A stretch of DNA of 64,000 bases from Avena insularis (lineage: Eukaryota > Streptophyta > Magnoliopsida > Poales > Poaceae). This document shows, piece after piece, positions 44,063-55,047 of the stretch; within the stretch, counting starts at the first letter, position 1; each line of letters begins with the position of its first letter. The stretch spans positions 340,681,211 to 340,745,210 of the forward strand of contig CM042696.1 of NCBI GenBank assembly GCA_023614405.1. The letters are read 5' to 3'. The position numbers and the translations under genes were made by a program. The notes below the pieces were generated by a model. The model was not told the origin of the DNA and did no database searches. It was given only the letters and a program-made list of their open reading frames with translations.

Positions 44063-47000
44063 TGTAACATCAAGGTTATCAAGTTCCTAATCACCCAATT
44101 TAGGGTTAACAAAAACTTTTATTAAAGAAAAGGCATATGAATGCATGCGTGTTTGCATTAGTGTAGAATTGTTTGAAAATGCCATGCTTGATTGTTCTAA
44201 ATGATGAGAAATGATTTAAGGATGAATACTACATCATCTAGACGATTTTCAAACAAAATCAAAAGAGAAAGAAATCAAATAAAGTTAAATAAGGCAAATA
44301 GTCATTTTGACCATTTTAATCCACTAGGCCACTTTAGGTGTTCCTAGAAGTCAATTCCTTACAGAAAATTTTCTAGATCTTTTCACCCCTTGCTAGACCA
44401 AGTAAAGATGTACCAAGGCCCACCTTACACACTCACAAAAACATCTAGCAAAACAATTTAAATGGCATTTGAAAATTGAATCCAATTCATATGTGAAGAT
44501 CCTACTTTTTCAAAAACCCACCAAATCAATTCACCTTGGAGATTCCAAGAAAACCTAGTCTCTCAAGATTAATACAAGACCATTCAAAAAATTTGAGACA
44601 AAAATTCAAATATAAATTTCTTTCGGCCATTTAAACAAACACCTTGCAGGCACAGTGTAAACATCTTCCTAACTTCACTATTTGGGCATTGATCACTAGA
44701 CCATTGGCCATCTTTCTACTCCCCCTATTCCCCCTGGTGTCGAGCAGCAGCAGACAGCCATCCCTCTTCGCCGTTGCACCAGTGGAGCACCGCCCAAAAT
44801 TAGTCACCGCTAGTCGACCATGTCCAAGTCGCAGCAGATCGCCCTGAGCTCGCCCATGATGCCTATATGGTAGGCGAGACCGCATCGCCCCTCTCTGTCC
44901 CCTCCCTGAGCAAAGACAGGCCCTGGACCACCTCAGAACAGCCATGCCCAGAGCGTCTGCGCCATGTCGAGCATGCGCCAGAGCGCTGCGCCCGACCAGC
45001 GTGCACATGCCATGCCTTGACCTCACCCCGTGCGCACTACTCCGCTGTAACCCCAGCAGCCTCCCGGACACCTCCGTTCGCCGCCGCTTGAACCGCAGCA
45101 ACCGTGCGCCGCGTCGAACACCGCTTCCGCCGTGCAGATCACCGCATGTTTCCAACCGTTGTAGACCGCGCCTTGACTCGCCATCAAGATCGTGAGAACC
45201 GCCCTGAAGTACCGCATCGACCACCAGCCGCAGCCATGCCGATAGCCGCCCGTAGCCATGTTGCCAGCACCGCCTGACCATGTCGTGCTACCCCCTTCGT
45301 CGAGCTATAAAAGGAGGCCCTCTCCACCCCATTTATACACACCATCTCACTCCCCCCTCACCACTCATCCCCCACACCATCCCCGGAGCAAGGTGAGCCA
45401 CAGTTCGCCGAAATTACACCGGAGTTTGCCGCTGCAGAGGAGAAGAGGCGCCGTCGACTGGAGCTGCCCCAGGAGCCACCGCGACCACGCCTCGAACCGC
45501 CATCGTCTACCAGCCCGAACACCCCCGTCGGTGAGCCTAGCTGGAGCCCAGGTGAGCCCACGTAGACCCGTACCGTGCCGCTAGGGTTCGTCCTTGCCGG
45601 AGACATGTTCACTGGGGACGATGAACCACATCCGTTCGATCGTCGTCTAACCGTAGAGATGAGATTGCCCCGTACCGCTTCGAGTGAGATGTGCCACTGA
45701 CATGCGGGACCCCCCTGTCAGTAGCCCGCTGCGCCATGTAGTGCACTTGGACCGGCCCATTTCCTTTCCCGCGCTAGCCCACCGATTCCAATTAGTATTT
45801 TTCTATTTTGGTTTAAACTAGATTCTGTCCACTTATTCAAAAATCAATTAAGAGAGTTTCACTTCACCAAATGGCATGATTCAAATTTTTCTAGAAAGGA
45901 AATTAAATTATCTATCCAAGTCCGTTGGATTTAAATCATTTGGACTTAGAGATAATCTATAGCAAAAATAACAAAACAGAGACTTTTTCAACTTCAAACA
46001 TTTTTTCATAAATCAACCATAATAGCTTTTGAGTTGATTCCAACTCTCAAAAATCACATTTGACAATACCTATATGAATATGTAATAATATTTAGGTTTG
46101 CATGCAGTGACTTTGGACTAGTACCAAAATAATGCTATATAGGCATTTCTAGTCACTTTAAATCTATTAAATAATAATCTTAAACCTTATAAAATGTGGC
46201 CAACCCTTTAAATCACATTCCCATGTATTAAAATATGTGGTGATGACATGTGTCCACATGATCCCATATTGTAATTGGAGAATATTAAATCCTAATTAAT
46301 TTCAATGAGTACAAATTACTTTTCTCAAATAAAATAAATGAAACTAGTTCTTTAAATCTTGTGATGAGTGTGATGATGCTAGATCATCAAGTGTGTGCCT
46401 TAGTGTGCTAAATAGACTAGTTAAGTATTGTTTGGTGATTGTGTACCCCGTATTTATTTATAGACGATAGTACCGACCAAGTCTACGAGGAGGAGGAGTT
46501 CTACCCCGAAGAAGACGAAGAGAACTTCAATCACTGCACCAATCAGGGCAAGCCATCACTACTAAGCAAGTTAGCCCCTTGCAAGCTAACACTTGCAAGT
46601 TTCTTAACTATGCAAGCTATTATTGGCAAGCTAGAACTAAGCAAGTTAACACTTGCCCCCTTAACTTAAGCAAATGCTTTAGGCATGCTTTGGTTATATA
46701 CTTTTTATTTATACCCATCCCATGTTTTACTTGCAAGCTTTACTTCCTTTTACTTTACTAAAGTTCTTTACTTTTAATATTGATAGCATAACTAGTATAA
46801 AACTTGGCCTATCTAGTTATACTTAGATGTCATTATGTGGCATGAGATTTAGATTAGCACTCCTCATTAGTGAACACTCTTAACCTTAGTGGAGAGTGCT
46901 AAAGCATAAAACTTGATCACTTTAGATGGGAATACTTGGTGAAAATGCTTATGAAAACCTTGGAATGATGAGTCATTCTATTGAGATGTTTTGACATGTG

Positions 47001-48045
47001 TTGAGAAACACAAATGGTTTATGATGATGAAAATGTTGAGGCATGAGCCTTAGCCCTTTATTAAAACTGATGGTTGGGTTCAGATGCGATACCATTCCAA
47101 TTTTACCGTACAACCACAATACCTGAATTGGGTAAGGCTTAGCTAGAAGTTTATATGCATTAGTATGAGTTCCCTCGCGGGAGAGGTTTGAGCTGAGGCT
47201 ACCTATTGATGATGTCCACCTATGCAGTGCCCAGGATGGTAGATGGCCATGGCTAGAAGGCCAAGATCATAGGAGAGGTGCTTATACTAGAGTGTGTAAA
47301 GGAAAGCTTATGATTGATTATCCGCATACTAAGTATGATGATTCAGGGTCATCCCTGACGGATGTATCGAATTTTGTGGTGAAAGTGTACCACCTTTGCA
47401 GAGTGTCAAACTATTTGAATAGCCGCGTCCGCGGTCATGGACAGTTGGAGTGGCCATACTATTCCGTCATCAGATGTTTTCAAAATGACTTATGAAATGA
47501 AATGAATTGTGACTTTGACTTGACCACAACAGGGTTGTGACTATGAAAACTAAGTTCCAAACTTAAGTGATTTAGAACTTTATTTTAGCTTTCTATGTTT
47601 CTGAACTCAACTTAGGTTTAAATTTAGCTTTTGCAAATAAACTTAGAGCTTAGCATTCCTACTAGAACTACCTTACTTGTTAGTGATAGTTTGTGAGTAC
47701 TTAAAGATTACTCATGGCTTTGTCCCTGGCTATTCCTGTTGCCAGACTATGAGGAGGACTACTAGGAGGAAGGACAGGAGGACGGCTACGACAACTAGGA
47801 TCATCTCCCATCGTCAGCATTGCCTGTGATAATAAAGATGGAGCCCACTGCTATGCTTATTATTCCAATGCTTGTTTGTATTAGGACTGGATCATGAGAT
47901 CTTTTATTCGTGTAAGACCTTATTATGCTTTGTAATGGATGATGTACCGTGATATCCAATCTGTTATGTCTCGCAAAAATGGTAATCCTGGGATTGTGAT
48001 GTATGGAATAACAGGCATCTGGGATTAAAAATCTGGGTGTTGACA
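44063..48045 (+). repeat. CH1 3' LTR
   Basis: This 3,983 bp LTR matches 22573-25731 closely but has an extra block of about 810 bp (about 46064-46872) and lacks 14 bp near its start (after TGTAACATC). TATAAAAG lies at 45306-45313. The extra block holds a short acidic ORF (46439-46669, EEEEFYPEEDEENF) and degenerate 'gcaagctaa'-type repeats. Whether it was lost from the 5' LTR or gained here is open. Confidence 0.93.
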
Positions 48046-48352
48046 GCCAACTCCCTCTCTCAACATCGTCGTCGCCAAGACCCTCCTGGAGTAGGACAGG
48101 TCGCCAGAAGCAGTTTCTCAGGGGTACGACCTCATCGCTAAGGCATGCAAGCAATAGGAAAAGGCCACCTTGCAGAGGATTGAGTCCAACCCGGAGTTGT
48201 GTCAGTCAACCCTGAACAGCCACAGAAGGCCAAAATCTCCCGGTGACAAAGGATCGCGCACAGGCTCTACAGAGCGAAGATGGAGGGAGGCACGCAACAG
48301 GACTGACGCTATCCCCATATCCTCTGACCACGGAGAAAAGGCTCGTCCCCAC
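48046..48352 (+). pseudogene. G1 gag, middle segment between CH1 and S1
   Basis: With CH1 removed, the frame of 21549-22572 continues here in phase (TPSLNIVVAKTLLE). TAGs lie at 48092-48094 and 48155-48157. The product is basic and serine-rich with no domain I recognise. It ends at the S1 target site CCCAC (48348-48352). Confidence 0.75.
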
Positions 48353-49768
48353 TGATGTCTATGCACTTCTATTCTTGTAGACAGTTGTTGGGCCTCCAAG
48401 TGCAGAGGTTTGTAGAACAGCAGCAAGTTTTTGCTTAAGTGGATCACCCAAGGTTTATCGAACTCAGGGAGGAAGTGGTCAAAGGTATCCCCTCTCAAGC
48501 AACCCTGCAATCAAGATACAAGAAGTCTCTTGTGTCCCCAACACACCCAATACACTTGTCAGGTGTATAGGTGCACTAGTTCGGCGAAGAGATAGTGAAA
48601 TACAAGTGGTACAGATAATTATAAGTGGTAACGGTGATAGAAAATACTTTGATGGCGTGGAAGAGACTAAAGGCAAACTGAAATAAAGATGGAAGCAAGC
48701 AAACATGTAATAGTTATAGTAGCAAACGGTGTTTCAATGCTTAGAAACAAGGCCTAGGGATCATACTTTCACTAGTGAACACTCTCATATAAATATATCA
48801 TCTCCATGATACTATGCTAAACTACTCTCCGGTTGAACACTCTAATCGATGGTAGGGCTATAACAGCACACCTCAAAGTAAGTATTTCCCATCTAGAAAA
48901 CCCCACACTGTCACCTTGAGTACTAGATGAGTCCAACAAACACCACGATTTCATAAAGACATCCAACTCCAAATATAACTCATAACAAGTATTTGTAATC
49001 TCTAGCCTAAGTGCCACCATGGTATGCATGCTGTCATTTTCACACACATGGGGAGAGAAGAGATCTATTAAAGCACTTAAGTAGCAAGGTAGATCTACTT
49101 GATTACAAAGCTCATGATCACAATATGATCATGCATAGAGAGAGATGAACACATAGCTACCGGTAGAACCCTTAGCCTCGAGAGAGAACTCCTCCCTCCT
49201 CATCATGGGAATCAGCAATGGTGATGGAGATGGCGGTGGAGATCGATAGAGATGGCTCCGGGGGCACTTCCCCGTCCCGGCAGGGTGCCGGAATAGAGAC
49301 TTTCTATCCCCCGAATCTCCCCTTTGGTGGCGGCGGCGCTGCGGAACTTTTCATGGCTGGAGGCAGGACGATTTAGGGTTTTGGCTTTGGGAGGCTTCTT
49401 ATAGGCCAGAGGGCAAGGTCGGTGGAGTGCCAGGGGGCCCACACCACCTGGTGGCGCAGGTAGGGCTAGCCCGCGCCTGGGGGGTGTGTCCAGGCCCTGG
49501 CCCTCCTCCGTCTCGTATTCTGGCTCCGTGAGTCTTCCAGTAAAATAGGAACTTTGGCTTTTGTCCCGTCCAATTCTGAGAATATTCATTTTCTGACTTC
49601 CTGGAACCAAAAACAGCAGAAAACAGGCAACTCGGACTATGGCATCTTGTTAATAGGTTAGTCCAAGAAATCATATGAAAAGTACTCCAAAATTGGAACA
49701 AAACACAAGAAAGTAGATAAAACCAAGCATGGAACATCAAAAATTATAGATACATTTGCAATGTATCA
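48353..49768 (-). repeat. S1 3' LTR
   Basis: This 1,416 bp LTR has minus-strand start TGATACATTGC at 49768 and end AGACATCA at 48353. It is nearly identical to 55048-56460. Confidence 0.95.
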
Positions 49769-52246
49769 ACATCCCCAAGCTTAACTCCTGCTCGTCCTCA
49801 AGTAGGTAAGTGATAAAAAGAAAGAATAATTTTTTAGGTGACATGCACCATCATAAACTTGATCAAAGTATTTGTAAAACATTCAAAGATGGGATCATAG
49901 TACTTCAATCATAACATGAAAAGTTCTAGCAATAAGAAAAGAAACTATGATGCAACATGAAAAGGCACAAACAAAAGATTCATGAATAACATGCTTTGCA
50001 AGACGTTTGTTTGTTTCACATAAAGAAAACATAGCATTATAGTATTCAGCTTGTCCCTCAATAGAGTAGCAAATATAAATGCATAGGACACCTTCAAAGT
50101 TCATAAGAGTGACTAGATACAATAGTTTTAAACAAGCAATAACAAACTATGCATCAATCAACTAGTCTTGGGACAATGCACATAGAACTAAGAATGGCCA
50201 CTATGCTCTCAAAGTAGTGCATAAAGATAGAAGGTGGAGACTCAATATAATGGTGGAAGAGAGGCCTTTTGTAAAAGGAAGTAGGGATTCAAGTCTCATA
50301 AAGAGATTCCAAAAATTATGGTACTTACAGCTTTCAGCTCTCATTGCCCCTATCATAAGCATCTTGAAGTGATTAAGGTTAAAGTGAACAAACTATGGTG
50401 TACATGCTTGACGAAGTATAAGTCAGAAATCTCATGTCCCTTGTATACGAGGGTCGCTCCTCATGCTACTCAAGTTTAGTCATCGGTAAGTTCTTGTAAT
50501 TGTAAGTACATGTGTATCATTGAGAACCGCCAACGGGGTACCCCTTGCCCAATGATACGGAAGAATCCCCATATCAAAATGACAAGGCAAGCAGACAACG
50601 AGCATCTCAGCATTCTTCTTATTTACCATGGGAATATGGTGCTTTTTCTCTCTTTCCTATTTTCATAGTATCTCTTTTTTTCTCCTTTTTCTCAATATAG
50701 GACTCTTTTTTATAAGAAGAATGCTTCATAGACAGCTCATTATGGTTACGCTGCAGGTTTCCACCATGTCAGTATGGATTAGACCAGCGGCCCAGGCGTT
50801 TCTCTAACACATATACATAACTCCATGGACTTACAAGCTCCCCTTTCATTTCACACCGACGACATCCATATACAAAAGAGCATGATATCAACTAGGTACA
50901 AGTACCAAGTGCAATGTTGAAAGCGTTCCCCATGAAAGCTTGGTTGTGGAGGCTAGCAAAAGACTAGGAGCGACAAACTAAGAGAGAAATAATGGCCATA
51001 ATCATGCAGAGTGACAAAACATCATTGATCAAAGCATAAAGTGATACTAAAAGTTGAAAACTAAAGGATCATAAAGGCTATGGTGACTTGAGATAGTCAT
51101 AACATGGTGTGAGCATGCGCCAAGTCAACCCAAATAAATCATCAAAGGAGAATACCACTATACTATGCTTTAATATGCTAAAACAACGCATGATTCATCC
51201 AAGGCACATTAAGCAATCTCAATTGTTTATAACAAGTCATGCTACAGCAAAGAATACTAAGCATAAAGCCAAAACAATATCAAGCATGGCATGACAAAGC
51301 ATAGGCCACAGTCAAAAACAAGCTCTTTTTACCACATAAGCATGAACTTTCCTACTCTTTTCCAAACCAAACCAAACCATTTGCAAAACAATGTATGAAA
51401 GAGGGGGTCCAACCAATTTATTCAGAAAACTAAGCAAACCAAGCAAAATAAAAACCAAAACAAAAACAAAAAAGAAGACGCTCCAAGAAAAACACAACTG
51501 TGCATGAAACAATAAAAATGAAGCGTTTGGAAGAAACCTGGAATTTTTATTGATAAAGCAGGGGAATGCCTTGGGCATCCCCAAGCTTTGACGCTTGTAC
51601 TTCTTGGATATTTCTTGGGGTGACACGCGTGGCATCCCCAAGCTTGAGCTTTAGTCCATCCTTCATCTCATTACTCATTCCTTTCATACACCTGAAATTT
51701 TTCCTTCATACAAAACTTCACACAATCTCATTAGCAACATTAGTGCACTTAAGATAAATAAGTCTCAAGGTTCAGTTCTAACACCAAATAAACTTCCATT
51801 AGAACACTAGCTACTGTATCACTTCCCTCAAAAATCTCAATTCCCCAATGGAACTCAAGAAGGAACTAACAAGAAGCAAATGCAGAAAATGGCAGAAATC
51901 TGTCAAAACAGACCAGCAGGTAAAGACGAATTGTTAGAAGACCTTCTGTTGCTCAAATCAAAAAGTGTTGAACTAACTAAAGTTATATAACAACCTGGGC
52001 CAGAAGCACAAAGAATTACAGCTTAATCCGACATACAGAGCTCTCTCAAGAATTTTTACGGTGAAGCACAAAAATCTGTTTCGGGACAGCAACTTTCCCA
52101 ATCATTACTTCACTCTCATTAGAGGTTACTCTTGGAACAAAAAGAAAATAAAAAGGATAAGGAGAGGTTATTACAGAGGTAATAACTTCCAAGACTCATC
52201 TAAAACTTTTGGGTTATCTCCCAATAAGTACTTTTCTTTAATGCCT
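49769..52246 (-). other. S1 3' non-coding region with polypurine tract
   Basis: This is about 2.5 kb without a supported gene. AAGCTTGGGGATGT (plus 49769-49782) abuts the LTR. The part at about 51330-52246 is the reverse complement of the S2 region 63130-64000 (shared blocks include gtacttattgggagataacc), so S1 and S2 share this 3' sequence. Confidence 0.8.
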
Positions 52247-54826
52247 TTAAGTTAGGCATGATAGTTTGAGAAGATGCTCACATAAGAAATATGAATTGAA
52301 GTAAAAGAGAGCATCAAGAAGCAAATGAAAAACACATTTAAGTCTAACCCACTTCCTATGCATAGGAATCTTATAAAGAAACAAGTCATTAAAACACAAA
52401 GCAACAAGCATAGGAAAGCAAAACAAGTGCAACTTCAAAAATTTCAACATAAAGAGGGGAAACTTAATATTGTTGAGATACATAAGATCATGTTTCCCTC
52501 TCTCATAATAACTTTCAGTAGCATCATGAATAAAATTAAAAATATAACTATCACATAAAACATTCTTATCATGAGCCACATGCATAAAAGAATTATTACT
52601 CCCCACATAAACATAGTCATTCTTATTAATTGTAGTGGGAGAAAATTCAACAAAATAGCTATCATTATTATTCTCATCACCATAATCATCAAATATAGGA
52701 GGCATATTGTAATCATAATTAATTTTCTCCTCAATAGTAGGTGGACTGAAAATAACATATTCATCATTGCAATCATCATAAATTGGAGATATAGTATCTT
52801 CATAAGCAATAGAATAGTTATCCTCCAAAGTGTGTTCATTTGTAAACATATCTTCATTGGAAAGATCATGGATAGCACTAATAGTATAGGAATCATTAAT
52901 ATCATCATTTTCAGAGTTGGTACCGAAGAGATTATCAATATCAAAATTAGTGTGCTTTTCCCAATCATGATCGCTACTATAGGTAATAGGCATAGGAACA
53001 TCATCGACTTCAGACTCATCAAAAACTATAATAGGAGCTACATGCTTAGGGGAAAATACCGTTTCCTCCCTCCTTTTACTCCTCCTTTTCTTATTTATCT
53101 TATTCTCTTTAGGAGGGATAGGCTTGAAAGGAAGCTTCCCCATATACCCTGGTTTATTGTTAGAGACAATAGAAGAAACTTTGGAGGATTCCTTCTTTTC
53201 ATTAATAAGATCAAAACACATATTATTCCTATCATATTTTGGTAAAATCTCATCTTCTATATTATTTTGTATGTAAGTATTTGTGTGACAATTATCAACA
53301 CAATAAAGATGACAACCATGTAGGACACTATTCATATCAAAAGCACCCATATCCACCAAAGAGGTTTTTCTTGATAACTCTTCACACCCCAAAAATAATG
53401 TAAGTTCATCATGCTGATTAGGAGTGATCATGTCATCACAATACAAACTTGCAGTACTCATTGGATTAGAAGGGCTATTATTATGGCCTGAGCATTGGAA
53501 ATTGAAATGACCCACTTCAAAGCAAAGTTCAGAAATAAAAGGATAGAGGGCACAAACCTTTTTACCAAGATCATTTAGAGCCCTATACCACATTCTAGTT
53601 TTTTCATTCCTATGGGTGATACAATATTCTTCTTCAACTTGATTACTCTCACAAGGTCTATGTATCCCACAAAAATTAACATGCTTATAAGAAATAGTAC
53701 TTTCAGAGGTTTGAGCATGTTTATTGCTATCATTAACAACAATTTCATTTTCCATGCAAGTGTCTTTAAAAGGATCATGATACATGTCCCACTTTTCTTT
53801 AGGAGCATTAATATGAGAAGCAAAGGTTTTAAAACAATCAATAAGAATTTGAGGATCAAGACCATATTTAGCACTAAGCTCTTGAAAATCAGCAGTTTCA
53901 GCAAAAGACTTAATGCAATCATACTCATAGTTTATACCTGGTTCTTTACCTTCGTTGTTATCCCATTCTTCGGTATTGCTTTGAATTGTTTCAAGAAGAT
54001 CCCACTTAGCTTTGACCTCCTTACTCGTGAAGGATCCCTCTAAAGAAGTATCTAGATAGTCCTTGTAATGTTCTGAAAGCCTTGCATAGAAATTATTAAT
54101 AACAATATTCCTGGGGAGCTCATGAATGGGACATTTGAGCATTAGTGATTTCAATCTCCCCCATGCTTGGGCAATACTTTCTCCATCATGAGGATGAAAA
54201 TTATAAATGTAATTCCTATCTTTATGAATTTCATGAGGAGGATAAAATTTAGAGTAAAAGAGAGATACAAGTTCCTTCCACTCCAAATGATGAGGATCAT
54301 CTAGTAGCTCATACCACTCCCTTGCTTTTCCCTTAAGTGAAATAGGGAATAGCTTCCTCTTAACTTGGTTCATTGAAATACCTGCACACTTGAACAACTC
54401 GCATAATTCGTGTATAAAGAGTAAATGATCACCAGGATGGACAATTCCATCTCCAAAATAGCAGTTATTCATAACACGTTCAACAATTTTTATAGGTATT
54501 TTAAAAGGGATGCTTTCAGTATGTGGATTTAAAATATCACAAGTATCATCAGAATTACCACATATGGGAGATAAAGTATCATCAGAGCAAATTTTCTTCT
54601 TTAAAGCTGGGGAACTAAAAAGATCATTTTCATAAAAAACAACTTCCCCAAGCTTAGACGTTTCCATAGCATTAGTAACAAAGGTGTTCAAAAGATTCAT
54701 ACTAATAACATTGCTATTAGCATGCAAGGAAGGTTCCAAGGGTTTTTTAATTTTCTTTTCAACGAATTCGAGTTCTAACTTAGGAAAAATACTAAAAAGG
54801 CTCTCTATTTTTTTGTTGTTTTCCAT
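52247..54826 (-). CDS. S1 gag-type protein, 859 codons, intact
   Basis: This is the only protein of S1 and is uninterrupted. Residues about 140-270 form a retrotransposon gag core: LFIHELCELFKCAGISMNQ, LFPISLKGKAREWYELL, KELVSLFYSKFYPPHE, AWGRLKSLMLKCPIHELP. No CCHC knuckle is seen, though Cys and His are frequent near 395-480. The middle (about 590-780) is very acidic and asparagine-rich with a basic patch before it (KINKKRRSKRREE). The last 80 residues contain two hydrophobic stretches (LFMLKFLKLHLFCFPMLVAL and FHLLLDALFYFNSYFL) that could be membrane segments. No signal peptide is apparent. The Met at 54826 is the first in frame, about 195 bases after the primer site. The role is inferred: particle formation, with pol supplied in trans. 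Confidence 0.85.
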   Translation of the reverse strand: MENNKKIESLFSIFPKLELEFVEKKIKKPLEPSLHANSNVISMNLLNTFVTNAMETSKLGEVVFYENDLFSSPALKKKICSDDTLSPICGNSDDTCDILNPHTESIPFKIPIKIVERVMNNCYFGDGIVHPGDHLLFIHELCELFKCAGISMNQVKRKLFPISLKGKAREWYELLDDPHHLEWKELVSLFYSKFYPPHEIHKDRNYIYNFHPHDGESIAQAWGRLKSLMLKCPIHELPRNIVINNFYARLSEHYKDYLDTSLEGSFTSKEVKAKWDLLETIQSNTEEWDNNEGKEPGINYEYDCIKSFAETADFQELSAKYGLDPQILIDCFKTFASHINAPKEKWDMYHDPFKDTCMENEIVVNDSNKHAQTSESTISYKHVNFCGIHRPCESNQVEEEYCITHRNEKTRMWYRALNDLGKKVCALYPFISELCFEVGHFNFQCSGHNNSPSNPMSTASLYCDDMITPNQHDELTLFLGCEELSRKTSLVDMGAFDMNSVLHGCHLYCVDNCHTNTYIQNNIEDEILPKYDRNNMCFDLINEKKESSKVSSIVSNNKPGYMGKLPFKPIPPKENKINKKRRSKRREETVFSPKHVAPIIVFDESEVDDVPMPITYSSDHDWEKHTNFDIDNLFGTNSENDDINDSYTISAIHDLSNEDMFTNEHTLEDNYSIAYEDTISPIYDDCNDEYVIFSPPTIEEKINYDYNMPPIFDDYGDENNNDSYFVEFSPTTINKNDYVYVGSNNSFMHVAHDKNVLCDSYIFNFIHDATESYYERGKHDLMYLNNIKFPLFMLKFLKLHLFCFPMLVALCFNDLFLYKIPMHRKWVRLKCVFHLLLDALFYFNSYFLCEHLLKLSCLT

Positions 54827-55047
54827 TAAGCCTAACTAGTGAAAACAAGAAACAAAAAGACAAAATTGCAGAATCTAAAGGAAATAACTTCGAGCACTCA
54901 CACCGGAGGATGTGAGTACCTTTTACCTTACCTCCTCGGCAATGGCGCTAGAAAATGGGCGTTTGTCGTGGGAGGTTCTTCTTCTTTAATCCTCCGGTGT
55001 GAATACCTTTTACCTTACCTCCCCGGCAACGGCGCCAGAAAATAGCT
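54827..55047 (-). other. S1 leader with primer binding site and a second, decayed copy of it
   Basis: The working site TGGCGCCGTTGCCGGGG is at plus 55021-55037, ten bases from the LTR, as usual for this family. A second copy (plus 54934-54950, three mismatches) and its flank (taccttttaccttacctcc) lie 87 bases further in, so the region is a tandem duplication. Confidence 0.85.

Larger units (their letters stand above)
22573..48045 (+). mobile_element. CH1: chromovirus (Tekay-like) with nested G2
   Basis: The ends are TGTAACATC...GTTGACA with target duplication GCCAA (22568-22572 and 48046-48050), inside G1 gag. It has very long LTRs (3.2 and 4.0 kb), an initiator-Met-type primer site, an extra ORF, gag with a CCHC knuckle, protease, RT, RNase H, integrase, and a chromodomain at the integrase C-terminus. 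Chromodomain, long LTRs and the TGTAACATC start fit the Tekay clade. G2 inserted in its leader. Its coding part has 12 TAG and one TGA stop in clear frames plus frameshifts, and the integrase glutamate is altered, so it is inactive. Confidence 0.95.

Noticed and set aside
46439..46669. Acidic 76-codon ORF in the CH1 3' LTR
   Set aside because: It sits in the block missing from the 5' LTR and runs into simple repeats; too little to call a gene.
48479..49740. ORFs in the S1 LTRs
   Set aside because: They recur in the second LTR at 55174-56432 and have no recognisable protein features.
52444..53245. Hydrophobic ORFs overlapping the S1 gag frame
   Set aside because: These are shadows of the 859-codon ORF in other frames, produced by its Asp/Asn-rich codon composition.
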